33,165 bases of DNA, from positions 1-33,165 of IMG/VR virus record IMGVR_UViG_3300028394_000210; one strand, given 5' to 3'. This document shows, one piece after another, positions 17,759-22,878 of this stretch. Made by a program: the position numbers and the translations under genes. Origin of the DNA: a virus. A model generated the notes under the pieces. The model made no database searches. It worked only from the letters and a program-made list of their open reading frames with translations, and had not been told where the DNA came from. How positions within the stretch are numbered: position 1 is the stretch's first letter; each line of letters opens with the position of its first letter.

Positions 17759-18238
17759 CTAGCTTGCAGATTCGTATGTTCCAGAAAGATAAAAATAATC
17801 TGCAGTTGCAGCAGAAACTGGAGCCGAATGATTCATTACAACCTCATTTCCAGAACCTGCTGAATGCCACAAAGACATTGTTGTTGAATTTATTGTAGCA
17901 TGAGCAGATAGTTCATATTGGTTGCCATTAGAACCTTTTAAATAAAGCATATTTCTAAATACATAATCAGCTACTGGTGCAAATGGTAAAGTTATGTTAT
18001 ATTGATTGTTAGCTCCTGAGCCAAAAGAAGTAACTGTTGTATAAAGAACTTTAATTCTAAAATTAACTAATTTTCCTTGTTTCATGTATGAGCCTGTTGC
18101 TGGTGTTCCTGTAAAAGTAAGTGATGTTGTCCCACCACTACTTGAAAATACTGGGCTGTACACAGTTGGTGTTGCTGCTGGACCAGTTTCTCCAATTGGT
18201 CCTGGCATGGGTACAATCTTAACGATTGGGTTTGTCAT
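17759..18238 (-). CDS. collagen-like virion surface protein
   Basis: 159 aa from ATG 18238, with AAGGAGG 8 nt upstream. A longer frame reading back into the preceding gene is rejected. The N-terminus has a short collagen-like run (PMPGPIGETGPAAT), then a beta-rich domain of ~125 residues (SGGTTSLTFTGTPATGSYMKQGKLVNFRI...). This resembles small tail-spike knobs or decoration proteins. It starts 1 nt after the upstream stop. Confidence 0.65.
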   Translation of the reverse strand: MTNPIVKIVPMPGPIGETGPAATPTVYSPVFSSSGGTTSLTFTGTPATGSYMKQGKLVNFRIKVLYTTVTSFGSGANNQYNITLPFAPVADYVFRNMLYLKGSNGNQYELSAHATINSTTMSLWHSAGSGNEVVMNHSAPVSAATADYFYLSGTYESAS

Positions 18239-18239
18239 A

Positions 18240-18626
18240 TTATAATCCTCCTTTAGTTTCCCCAAGGACTGTAATAGTTCCAATAATTGGAGTCCAAACT
18301 GTTCCATCAGTTTTAGTCACTTGAAGGTCGAAAGCTAGTTCTGCAACTACTTTCGTATAGCCAGTACCCCATGTTTGTGTAATAGCTTTTGGTGCAACAA
18401 TATCAACATAAGTAGCACCAACAGTAACCGTTAGTTGGTCAAGAACTTCGCCTTTAAAATTATAGGCATACGATAAATATGTCCACCCAGTAGTAGTATA
18501 TGCCGTTGTTTCATCATCTTCAAGAAAATAAACACGGAATGAAGCTGTATCGCCACGAACAATAGTCCATCTGGCGTTAAGTGGGTCTGCACCAAAAGTG
18601 GTGTCTTCAGGACAACATGAGGTCAT
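18240..18626 (-). CDS. small virion protein, first gene of the late block
   Basis: 128 aa (MTSCCPEDTTFGADPLNARW...). Beta-rich, with WTIVRGDTASFRVYFLEDDE, a pattern I associate with phage virion proteins carrying an Ig-like or upper-baseplate fold. ATG 18626 is preferred over upstream GTGs because TATAAT lies exactly 6 nt before it, which makes it a leaderless gene. It is the most upstream gene of the leftward virion block, next to the control region. Confidence 0.6.
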   Translation of the reverse strand: MTSCCPEDTTFGADPLNARWTIVRGDTASFRVYFLEDDETTAYTTTGWTYLSYAYNFKGEVLDQLTVTVGATYVDIVAPKAITQTWGTGYTKVVAELAFDLQVTKTDGTVWTPIIGTITVLGETKGGL

Positions 18627-18632
18627 ATTAGT

Positions 18633-18654
18633 ATTATACACCACAAATCAAACA
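18633..18654 (-). promoter_or_regulatory. main leftward (late) promoter
   Basis: Minus-strand TGTTTG, 10 bp, TATAAT, then 6 nt to ATG 18626. The TGTTTG-N10 spacing resembles the rightward TGTCTG-N10 array. The 9-bp-arm inverted repeat at 18659-18710 lies immediately upstream. Confidence 0.6.
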
Positions 18655-18658
18655 AAAG

Positions 18659-18710
18659 TGCTAGTATCTTCGGCGGTGGGTATGTGAGAGAGACACCAAA
18701 AATACTAGCA
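18659..18710. repeat. 9-bp inverted repeat upstream of the late promoter
   Basis: TGCTAGTAT (18659-18667) and ATACTAGCA (18702-18710) are perfect inverted arms around 34 bp. That interior holds a smaller GGTG/CACC dyad. It could be an operator for a late-gene regulator or fold as RNA. Confidence 0.6.
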
Positions 18711-18729
18711 GTAATATTATATCACAGGC

Positions 18730-18898
18730 TGTGGATAACTCTGTGTATAAAATCGTTATACAAAATTTACATGAATTTAGCACAAAAAGGGCTTGACAAA
18801 AGTTCAATGTGTGGTACTATATATTATATAGATAGATAGATGATATTTATATATTAAGTTATAAGATATATATTAAATATAATAATAATAACAAATTC
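18730..18898. other. possible replication origin or control region: DnaA boxes plus AT-rich tract
   Basis: TGTGGATAA (18730-18738) and TGTGTATAA (18742-18750) are a perfect and a one-mismatch DnaA box, in tandem and the same orientation. From 18815 to 18898 the DNA is almost pure A/T (ATATATTATATAG, GATA repeats, ATAATAATAATAAC), a plausible unwinding element. It sits at the boundary between divergent gene blocks. Confidence 0.4.
18793..18820 (+). promoter_or_regulatory. consensus host-type promoter, rightward
   Basis: TTGACA (18793-18798), 16 bp, TGG-TACTAT. This is the only perfect -35 paired with an extended -10 that I found. It would fire toward the small-gene region and antisense to the holin-like gene. 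Confidence 0.55.
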
Positions 18899-18899
18899 G

Positions 18900-19187
18900 C
18901 TATTTCTGACGAGAAATGTATTCAACAAACATCTTTGTTAAACTATCAATTTTAGTATCCAGCTTTTCGTGATACTCTTCACCTTTATGATTCTGAACTT
19001 TTAAATCTAGAATGTCTGATTCCATTTTATTAACCTGGTCTTTAATAGAAGAACCACCATTAGGCTTCATTTCTTGTTTAATTTCTGCAAAGTAGTGTTT
19101 AGTTAACCATCTAACACCCAATGCTGATGATGTAATAATTGTAGTAACACTAATAACTAAAGCAAGCACAGATTCTAACATTGTCAT
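18900..19187 (-). CDS. holin-like / DUF2746-like membrane protein
   Basis: 95 aa. One N-terminal membrane segment (~3-25: LESVLALVISVTTIITSSALG) is followed by a charged, helical coiled-coil tail (IKDQVNKMESDILDLKVQNHKG...LDTKIDSLTKMFVEYISRQ). This matches the small single-TM proteins often annotated as holins or DUF2746 in actinophages. It may permeabilise the membrane or control lysis. It is leftward, lies in the control region and is separated from the lysin by 2.3 kb. A -10 TATAAT is 7 nt before the ATG. Confidence 0.6.
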   Translation of the reverse strand: MTMLESVLALVISVTTIITSSALGVRWLTKHYFAEIKQEMKPNGGSSIKDQVNKMESDILDLKVQNHKGEEYHEKLDTKIDSLTKMFVEYISRQK

Positions 19188-19194
19188 ACTGCCT

Positions 19195-19200
19195 ATTATA
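19195..19200 (-). promoter_or_regulatory. -10 element of holin-like gene
   Basis: Minus-strand TATAAT, 7 nt before ATG 19187, no Shine-Dalgarno. Probable leaderless transcript. Confidence 0.45.
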
Positions 19201-19213
19201 CCTGATTATTTAG

Positions 19214-19241
19214 TTTTTCGGCGGTAAAACGTTTCGAAAAA
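19214..19241. repeat. inverted repeat in divergent gap
   Basis: TTTTTCG / CGAAAAA perfect arms with a 14-bp centre, between the leftward holin-like gene and the rightward gene at 19309. It could act as operator or terminator for antisense transcripts. Confidence 0.35.
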
Positions 19242-19293
19242 TCGGCGTGAATAGAGTATCCATACACAATAACCAGCATAGCTGCACTATGTG

Positions 19294-19302
19294 TGATAAA
19301 AT
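19294..19302 (+). promoter_or_regulatory. extended -10 promoter, leaderless
   Basis: TGA-TAAAAT then 6 nt then ATG 19309. It has no TGTC-N10 element, unlike the array that starts at 19.92 kb. Confidence 0.5.
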
Positions 19303-19308
19303 AAGTAT

Positions 19309-19518
19309 ATGCCTAAAAGAACAGATGACGTAACATTCTTTGATTTATTTGACCCAAATGAACCTAGAAGCGATAAAGAGCTTATAGAAAAGCGTTTGGC
19401 AATATGTAACGAATGTCCATTTTTTAATAAAACATTTATGAAATGTAGAATATGTGGATGTTTTATGAAGTTGAAAACGACTTTACAAGATGCTACTTGT
19501 CCAGATGATAGATGGTAA
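19309..19518 (+). CDS. small zinc-ribbon phage protein
   Basis: 69 aa. The Cys pattern CNECPFF...CRICGCFMKLKTTLQDATCP gives CxxC, CxxCxC and a last Cys, fitting one or two zinc sites. The FMKLKT...ATCP.DRW ending recurs in small proteins of many marine and T4-like phages. Function unknown; a DNA- or protein-binding adaptor is plausible. It is the first rightward gene after the control region. Confidence 0.75.
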   Translation: MPKRTDDVTFFDLFDPNEPRSDKELIEKRLAICNECPFFNKTFMKCRICGCFMKLKTTLQDATCPDDRW

Positions 19519-19524
19519 ATCAAG

Positions 19525-19539
19525 GAAAGCTTCGCTTTC
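19525..19539 (+). terminator. weak hairpin after the zinc-ribbon gene
   Basis: GAAAGC-TTC-GCTTTC stem followed by TATATA, no real T-run. Possibly an mRNA stabiliser rather than a terminator. Confidence 0.3.
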
Positions 19540-19578
19540 TATATACCCCAAAAATATTTATACACCCATAGGAGAGAA

Positions 19579-19689
19579 ATGAAACAAAAAGATTATCCTG
19601 GAGCATTTGCTTTTATTGTATTTGGCATATGCTTTATGTGCTTATTTTATTATGTTGGATATAACTTTGTATTCCCTGGTCAGAGATAA
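19579..19689 (+). CDS. 36-aa single-TM peptide
   Basis: MKQKDYPG then a hydrophobic segment (AFAFIVFGICFMCLFYYVGY), ending PGQR. AGGAGA lies 3 nt before the ATG. One membrane span with a charged N-terminus. No known family. Confidence 0.55.
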   Translation: MKQKDYPGAFAFIVFGICFMCLFYYVGYNFVFPGQR

Positions 19690-19769
19690 TCTGAATACCC
19701 TGCAAATCTGAAAAATATTTTATACCCTGCAAAAATTGACTTTGCTCATTTTCTGAAAAAATTTTTAAA

Positions 19770-19817
19770 TTGACAAAAATCTGAATATTTTGTAGATGTG
19801 AATGATTTGAGTATACT
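19770..19817 (+). promoter_or_regulatory. possible promoter(s) in AT-rich gap 19690-19922
   Basis: TTGACA at 19770 with weak TAGATG 17 bp on, and TATACT at 19812. The gap also has two ATACCCTGCAAA copies (near 19695 and 19725) and C-tracts at 19852-19872. Otherwise nothing coding is visible. Confidence 0.3.
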
Positions 19818-19922
19818 ACACCCCTACCTAATTTCTTTAGTGAGCACACTATCCCCCCTACTCCACCCCCTATTGAGTTTTATAACAACTTGATAACAAC
19901 TAAAAAAATGTCGTGTTTTGGT

Positions 19923-19951
19923 AGATAAATGTCTGCTAATACTGATAGAGT
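19923..19951 (+). promoter_or_regulatory. array promoter 1 (TGTCTG-N10-TAGAGT)
   Basis: AGATAAATGTCTG, 10 bp, TAGAGT. Weak -10. Drives the micropeptide at 19982. A partial TGTC copy lies 22 bp upstream. Confidence 0.5.
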
Positions 19952-19981
19952 AATAACAACAAGAAAGAAAAGGAAAAGAAA

Positions 19982-20047
19982 ATGCCACTAGTAATACTAA
20001 ACCTAATCACAATCTCAATGTTGATTGTCGTAATCGCTACCCGATAA
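19982..20047 (+). CDS. 21-aa hydrophobic micropeptide
   Basis: MPLVILNLITISMLIVVIATR, a single membrane-spanning stretch. AAGGAAAAGAAA precedes the ATG. Its stop codon TAA lies inside the next promoter. Similar in kind to the peptides at 21165 and 29698. Translation is inferred from promoter, ribosome site and spacing. Confidence 0.5.
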   Translation: MPLVILNLITISMLIVVIATR

Positions 20048-20070
20048 ATGTCGGCACTATCCGCTAAACT
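20043..20070 (+). promoter_or_regulatory. array promoter 2 (TGTCGG-N10-TAAACT)
   Basis: Overlaps the stop of the 21-aa gene. Drives the gene at 20100. Confidence 0.7.
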
Positions 20071-20099
20071 AATAACAACAACAAAGAACGGAAAATGAA

Positions 20100-20240
20100 A
20101 TGAACGAAATACTAAACGCAAAACTAGCCCTAGACCTAGCCAAGCAAAACCTAGATACGCTTATCGCTAAGGGTTGGGATACTGATGAAGACTATAACGA
20201 AGTGTATTGGTTAGAAATGGAAGTCAAGCGGTTATCTTGA
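20100..20240 (+). CDS. 46-aa helical protein, unknown
   Basis: Starts MNEILNAKLALDLAKQNLD and ends WLEMEVKRLS. Charged, probably two helices. The first ATG (20095) reads ATG-AAA-TGA, so the second is used. CGGAAAA precedes. Followed by GC-rich hairpins. Confidence 0.6.
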   Translation: MNEILNAKLALDLAKQNLDTLIAKGWDTDEDYNEVYWLEMEVKRLS

Positions 20241-20293
20241 TGCCCTCGCCAGGGCAACACGCCCGACAGCGTGGGTGCCCCCCCTTGGCGTGT
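20241..20293 (+). terminator. GC-rich hairpins with GGTGCCCCC element 1
   Basis: TGCCCT-CGCC-AGGGCA hairpin, then ACACGCC (20257) pairing with GGCGTGT (20287). The loop holds GGTGCCCCC (20274-20282). No T-run, so terminator function is inferred from position after a gene. Confidence 0.5.
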
Positions 20294-20355
20294 CGTGCCA
20301 AATGTAACAGTTACGTAACAACTACGATTTCTCCTGATTATCTCCTGATTTTTAC

Positions 20356-20384
20356 TAATAAATGTCGGAGGGTAGCCATAGACT
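20356..20384 (+). promoter_or_regulatory. array promoter 3 (TGTCGG-N10-TAGACT)
   Basis: ACTAATAAATGTCGG, 10 bp, TAGACT. Upstream are TTACGTAAC, ACTACGAT and two TCTCCTGATT copies. Drives 20469 through an ~80-nt leader with the GAGCCT repeats. Confidence 0.65.
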
Positions 20385-20399
20385 ATGAACATAAAGAAA

Positions 20400-20445
20400 T
20401 GAGCCTTAGCAAATAAACGAGCAATCGGTGAGCCTAAGCAAATAA
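20400..20445 (+). repeat. paired TGAGCCT(T/A)AGCAAATAA repeat, copy A
   Basis: Two copies 29 bp apart (20400-20416, 20429-20445). Each reads as a five-codon frame (ATG or GTG, then SLSK, stop) in the mRNA leader. A second pair is at 21872-21917. Confidence 0.5.
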
Positions 20446-20468
20446 GTTCTAACAGGAAAGGGAAACTA

Positions 20469-20606
20469 ATGAAGTTTTTAATCACACGCATCGACGGCTC
20501 TGCTCGCAACTACTCTTTTGACTCACGCATTTCTGCCGATGCTCTAAAGTTCTACCGCTGGATGAAGCGTAACGGCAAGATTGCTGACTACAAGATTGTA
20601 GATTAG
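20469..20606 (+). CDS. 45-aa basic protein, unknown
   Basis: MKFLITRIDGSARNYSFD...FYRWMKRNGKIADYKIVD. Alpha/beta character, rich in Arg and Lys. GGAAAGGGAAACTA gives the ribosome site. No known family. Confidence 0.6.
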   Translation: MKFLITRIDGSARNYSFDSRISADALKFYRWMKRNGKIADYKIVD

Positions 20607-20608
20607 CA

Positions 20609-20657
20609 ACACACCCGACAGCGTGGGGGCACCGCCTGTGGATAACTCTGTGTATAA
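20609..20657. repeat. 39-bp direct repeat copy 1 with GGGGGCACC and DnaA boxes
   Basis: 20609-20647 is identical to 21384-21422. It contains GGGGGCACC (20625-20633) and TGTGGATAA (20637-20645). A second box, TGTGTATAA, follows at 20649-20657. Confidence 0.75.
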
Positions 20658-20705
20658 CTTTGTTACGTATCTGTTATAAAACCCCCATAAAAAAGGCGTG
20701 TTTTA

Positions 20706-20736
20706 GCAAATAAATGTCCGAGGGGGTGTTTATAAT
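20706..20736 (+). promoter_or_regulatory. array promoter 4 (TGTCCG-N10-TATAAT)
   Basis: GCAAATAAATGTCCG, 10 bp, TATAAT. Drives 20769. Confidence 0.8.
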
Positions 20737-20768
20737 AAAGGTAGATAGAAAAAGAAATGAGAAATGAA

Positions 20769-20999
20769 ATGAACAAAGAACAAGACTTCCAAATAAACGC
20801 TAATGGCTTTGTAGTGCTAGACGCTCGTGATGGATACCGCCAAGATAACCGCCTATGGTTTGGCAAGTGTTCAGAATGTGGTGATGATGTAACCAACTCA
20901 GCCCTAGATGGTATTTGGCAACACAGACTAATCTTGGCACAAAGCGGTCTAAGCACTACTAGCAGACAGATTGACTACTGCCCTAAAAACAATGTCTGA
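20769..20999 (+). CDS. 76-aa zinc-finger-like protein
   Basis: Starts MNKEQDFQINANGF; the in-frame ATG at 20757 belongs to a leader word (AAAGAAATGAGAAAT) shared with genes at 21528 and 21966. It has CSECGDD, then an HR...C at the end (DYCPKNNV), suggesting a small zinc site. The last codons AAT-GTC-TGA form the TGTCTG of the next promoter. Unknown function. Confidence 0.62.
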   Translation: MNKEQDFQINANGFVVLDARDGYRQDNRLWFGKCSECGDDVTNSALDGIWQHRLILAQSGLSTTSRQIDYCPKNNV

Positions 21000-21014
21000 C
21001 CCTAATGCTAAAAT
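20988..21014 (+). promoter_or_regulatory. array promoter 5 (TGTCTG-N10-TAAAAT), inside gene end
   Basis: The TGTCTG includes the TGA stop of the gene at 20769. Drives 21039. Confidence 0.7.
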
Positions 21015-21038
21015 CAAATCAAGAACAGAAAGAAAAAA

Positions 21039-21164
21039 ATGAACGCTATCCAAATGAAATCTCGATACAACGAACTACTACGCCTAGCAAAGAATGGTGA
21101 CTACTTTTCTATGGCAGAACTTGACGAACTTATCCGCTTGTCGAAAGACTTGGGGATAATCTAA
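21039..21164 (+). CDS. 41-aa helical protein, unknown
   Basis: MNAIQMKSRYNELLRLAKNG then DELIRLSKDLGII. Two amphipathic helices, HTH-sized but too short to call. The upstream AGAAAGAAAAAA is a weak ribosome site. Confidence 0.55.
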   Translation: MNAIQMKSRYNELLRLAKNGDYFSMAELDELIRLSKDLGII

Positions 21165-21221
21165 ATGTCGGTAGCCGTTGTTATGCTTGTTATTGTAATC
21201 GTTGTTCTATTCAATCAGTAA
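21165..21221 (+). CDS. 18-aa hydrophobic micropeptide
   Basis: MSVAVVMLVIVIVVLFNQ, a single membrane-spanning stretch. The ATG abuts the preceding TAA. It reads through an ATGTCGG word with a poor -10 (TATGCT), so the site may now serve as a start codon rather than a promoter. Resembles the peptide at 29698. Confidence 0.45.
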   Translation: MSVAVVMLVIVIVVLFNQ

Positions 21222-21231
21222 AGGAAAAAAA

Positions 21232-21354
21232 ATGTCCCCTACACTATCTTGGATTTTTATCCTATCTCTTGCTTGGGCTTGCCACGCTTGGGTAAATCGT
21301 ATGCACATCCGTTCTTTGCAGGATGAGATTGAGAAGCTTCAGCCTCCGTTCTGA
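21232..21354 (+). CDS. 40-aa single-TM protein with LQPPF tail
   Basis: MSPTLSWIFILSLAWACHAW is a membrane segment; the tail RSLQDEIEKLQPPF is helical. AAAGGAAAAAAA precedes the ATG. The tail matches that of the protein at 23255. Confidence 0.6.
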   Translation: MSPTLSWIFILSLAWACHAWVNRMHIRSLQDEIEKLQPPF

Positions 21355-21383
21355 TACCGCCAACGCCTAGGGTTGTGTCTGCG

Positions 21384-21422
21384 ACACACCCGACAGCGTG
21401 GGGGCACCGCCTGTGGATAACT
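21384..21422. repeat. 39-bp direct repeat copy 2 with GGGGGCACC and one DnaA box
   Basis: Identical to 20609-20647. GGGGGCACC at 21400-21408 and TGTGGATAA at 21412-21420. A GTGTC-TGC-GACAC hairpin lies just before. Confidence 0.75.
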
Positions 21423-21470
21423 TGTTTACGTAATGTTCATTAAATCTCCTAAAAATAAGCTCCTATTTTA

Positions 21471-21500
21471 GCAATAAATGTCGGTGGGTCGTGATACCTT
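21471..21500 (+). promoter_or_regulatory. array promoter 7 (TGTCGG-N10-TACCTT)
   Basis: GCAATAAATGTCGG, 10 bp, TACCTT. Poor -10. Drives 21528. Confidence 0.5.
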
Positions 21501-21527
21501 ATAGGTATAGAAAGAAATGAGAAATAA

Positions 21528-21656
21528 ATGAGAATGAACTTGACCCCTCGTGAAAAGCAAATCCACAAGTGCCAACTTTGTGGTCGCCCTGCCGACTTTG
21601 TTGCGATAATGAAAATCGCTGGCACTAAGTTTCTATGCAATCGCTGTGCAAAATAA
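21528..21656 (+). CDS. 42-aa zinc-ribbon mini-protein
   Basis: MRMNLTPREKQIHKCQLCGR...FLCNRCAK: CxxC plus CxxC with about 25 residues between, a plausible zinc ribbon. The stop TAA is part of the next promoter (AAATAAATGTC). A start at 21534 is possible. Confidence 0.65.
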   Translation: MRMNLTPREKQIHKCQLCGRPADFVAIMKIAGTKFLCNRCAK

Positions 21657-21679
21657 ATGTCTTACCCTACTGCTAAACT
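21651..21679 (+). promoter_or_regulatory. array promoter 8 (TGTCTT-N10-TAAACT)
   Basis: Overlaps the stop of the 42-aa gene. Drives 21705. Confidence 0.65.
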
Positions 21680-21704
21680 AAAAGTAACAAAAGAAAGGAA
21701 CAAA

Positions 21705-21854
21705 ATGTTCACTAACCAAGATGTAATCGTAGCAAGCGTATCCTATGACGACCGCTACTACACCAGCCCATCCTGTGCCGAGTGTGGCGAGTTCTTGTCC
21801 GCAAGAACAATGGCAGACCTAGAAGCCCAAATGCGAGAACACTACTGCGAGTAA
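21705..21854 (+). CDS. 49-aa zinc-finger-like protein
   Basis: MFTNQDVIVASVSYDDRYYT, then CAECGEF and a final HYCE (C-x2-C...H-x2-C). The helix DLEAQMREH between is finger-like. GAAAGGAACAAA precedes the ATG. A longer frame beginning at the ATG of the promoter (21657) is rejected. Confidence 0.65.
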   Translation: MFTNQDVIVASVSYDDRYYTSPSCAECGEFLSARTMADLEAQMREHYCE

Positions 21855-21871
21855 AGTTTTAGGGTCAGGTT

Positions 21872-21917
21872 TGAGCCTAGCAAATAAGTCGGTAAGCCGA
21901 ATGAGCCTAGCAAATAA
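21872..21917 (+). repeat. paired TGAGCCTAGCAAATAA repeat, copy B
   Basis: 21872-21887 and 21902-21917, 30 bp apart, with TCGG-TAAG-CCGA between. The second copy runs into array promoter 9. The first looks like a promoter upstream half without ATGTC. Confidence 0.5.
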
Positions 21918-21940
21918 ATGTCTGACCCTAATGATATTCT
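21911..21940 (+). promoter_or_regulatory. array promoter 9 (TGTCTG-N10-TATTCT)
   Basis: CAAATAAATGTCTG, 10 bp, TATTCT. Drives 21966. Confidence 0.65.
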
Positions 21941-21965
21941 GTAATCACTAAAGAAATGAGAAATA

Positions 21966-22094
21966 ATGAAACCATCCACTTACTTCAAAGTTACTTACTT
22001 GCTTGACGGCAAGCAATGGGTATCCGCTGTTCAGGCTCGTGACTTGACCGCTTTTGTGTTTTCACACAATGTTCTAAAAGTAGAGAGAGGCTAA
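21966..22094 (+). CDS. 42-aa protein, unknown
   Basis: MKPSTYFKVTYLLDGKQWVSAVQARDLTAFVFSHNVLKVERG. A small beta-hairpin plus helix. The leader word AAAGAAATGAGAAAT precedes. It is followed 2 nt later by the next gene. Confidence 0.6.
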   Translation: MKPSTYFKVTYLLDGKQWVSAVQARDLTAFVFSHNVLKVERG

Positions 22095-22096
22095 AA

Positions 22097-22183
22097 ATGA
22101 TAATCCTAACTTTTGAGACTTGGGAAGAGTATGACGAGGCTATTGCCTCAATCGCTACCGCCTACCTACCAGAGGCGGAATAG
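22097..22183 (+). CDS. 28-aa acidic peptide, unknown
   Basis: MIILTFETWEEYDEAIASIATAYLPEAE. It begins 2 nt after the upstream stop and AGAGAGGC is available for ribosome binding. Probably co-translated with it. Confidence 0.45.
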   Translation: MIILTFETWEEYDEAIASIATAYLPEAE

Positions 22184-22198
22184 CGACACGCCAGGGGC

Positions 22199-22207
22199 GG
22201 TGCCCCC
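22199..22207. repeat. GGTGCCCCC element 4
   Basis: GGTGCCCCC after the unit ending at 22183, next to the left arm of the 16-bp inverted repeat. Confidence 0.6.
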
Positions 22208-22250
22208 CGACGTTACCAAAACGTTATTAAATAAGGTTAAGATGTTCCCC

Positions 22251-22276
22251 ATAATGTCTGTGGGTCTTGGTAAACT
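22251..22276 (+). promoter_or_regulatory. array promoter 10 (TGTCTG-N10-TAAACT)
   Basis: TTCCCCATAATGTCTG, 10 bp, TAAACT. Drives 22304. Confidence 0.65.
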
Positions 22277-22303
22277 TGAATTACATCAACGAAAGGACAC
22301 ACT

Positions 22304-22387
22304 ATGTGCGAAGACTACCCTTGCTGCGGACACGACTTTGGAGGTTGCTCTGATTCAGGTCTATTTAGTTGGCAGGAAGAAAACTAG
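22304..22387 (+). CDS. 27-aa Cys-rich peptide
   Basis: MCEDYPCCGHDFGGCSDS... Four Cys and one His in 15 residues could hold one zinc ion. Leader ACGAAAGGACACACT. Peptides starting this way occur in other phages, as far as I recall. Function unknown. A longer frame across 22113-22427 in another frame is not coding. Confidence 0.6.
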   Translation: MCEDYPCCGHDFGGCSDSGLFSWQEEN

Positions 22388-22402
22388 CCAACTCCCTTCG
22401 GG

Positions 22403-22411
22403 GGTGCCCCC
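22403..22411. repeat. GGTGCCCCC element 5
   Basis: Core of GGGGGTGCCCCC (22400-22411), next to a CCC-TTC-GGG hairpin and the right arm of the 16-bp inverted repeat. Confidence 0.6.
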
Positions 22412-22454
22412 GATAACGTTTTGGTAACACTTTACGTAGTGGATTAAAAACCTC

Positions 22455-22482
22455 CTAAAATGTCGGTGGTTCATTCTATAAT
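22455..22482 (+). promoter_or_regulatory. array promoter 11 (TGTCGG-N10-TATAAT)
   Basis: CCTAAAATGTCGG, 10 bp, TATAAT, leader TACAACGAAAGGAAG. Drives 22507. Confidence 0.8.
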
Positions 22483-22506
22483 GTAACTACAACGAAAGGA
22501 AGACTA

Positions 22507-22611
22507 ATGAAAAGGTTTCTAAACCTATGCCAACAGACTGGCAACCCATTCTCAGCAATGTGGATTATGCTTTACTGGACAGACAAGCGAATCGCAAAGC
22601 GTTTCAAATAA
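22507..22611 (+). CDS. 34-aa basic amphipathic protein
   Basis: MKRFLNLCQQTGNPFSAMWIMLYWTDKRIAKRFK. Mid-part hydrophobic, ends basic; may lie on the membrane. The stop overlaps the next promoter. Confidence 0.55.
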   Translation: MKRFLNLCQQTGNPFSAMWIMLYWTDKRIAKRFK

Positions 22612-22634
22612 ATGTCTGTGGTATGCCGTAAAAT
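22606..22634 (+). promoter_or_regulatory. array promoter 12 (TGTCTG-N10-TAAAAT)
   Basis: TCAAATAAATGTCTG, 10 bp, TAAAAT, leader AACTACAACGAAAGG. Drives 22658. Overlaps the upstream stop. Confidence 0.75.
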
Positions 22635-22657
22635 GTAACTACAACGAAAGGAAAACT

Positions 22658-22828
22658 ATGCAAGACACACGCAACCACTATGTAATCGAAATGGACAACG
22701 GAGTTACTTTTGAGGTAGACACACCGCTTGAAGAAGACCAATCAGCATTCTTCATCGACAACTACTACTCTGGGCGTATCTCTCGCCTATGGATAAATGG
22801 CATTGAGTGGCTTGAGCCTACCGAATAA
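22658..22828 (+). CDS. 56-aa acidic protein, unknown
   Basis: MQDTRNHYVIEMDNGVTFEV...ISRLWINGIEWLEPTE. Predicted beta-rich (short strand pairs). GAAAGGAAAACT ribosome site. The stop overlaps the next promoter. Confidence 0.65.
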   Translation: MQDTRNHYVIEMDNGVTFEVDTPLEEDQSAFFIDNYYSGRISRLWINGIEWLEPTE

Positions 22829-22850
22829 TGTCGGTGGCTACCGCTATAAT
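22823..22850 (+). promoter_or_regulatory. array promoter 13 (TGTCGG-N10-TATAAT)
   Basis: GAATAATGTCGG, 10 bp, TATAAT. Overlaps the stop at 22826. Drives 22879. Confidence 0.8.
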
Positions 22851-22878
22851 AAAACTAACAAACAAAGGACAGGAAACA

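Larger units (their letters stand above)
22212..22428. repeat. 16-bp inverted repeat flanking a small gene
   Basis: GTTACCAAAACGTTAT (22212-22227) and its exact reverse complement ATAACGTTTTGGTAAC (22413-22428). Both arms directly follow a GGTGCCCCC element. Between them lie one promoter and the 27-aa gene. Confidence 0.8.

Noticed and set aside
18240-18307. 182-aa version of the collagen-like gene starting at 18307
   Set aside because: The extension overlaps the upstream gene in another frame. The ATG at 18238 has a strong AAGGAGG site.
19700-19740. short repeats of ATACCCTGCAAA as a possible CRISPR
   Set aside because: Only two short copies, no regular spacers and no cas genes.
19906-19930. 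AAAATGTCGTG word before promoter 1
   Set aside because: No TATAAT-like hexamer at the right distance; treated as a decayed partial copy.
22113-22427. 104-aa open frame on the plus strand
   Set aside because: It crosses GGTGCCCCC elements, both inverted-repeat arms and a promoter. The real genes here are 22097 and 22304 in other frames.
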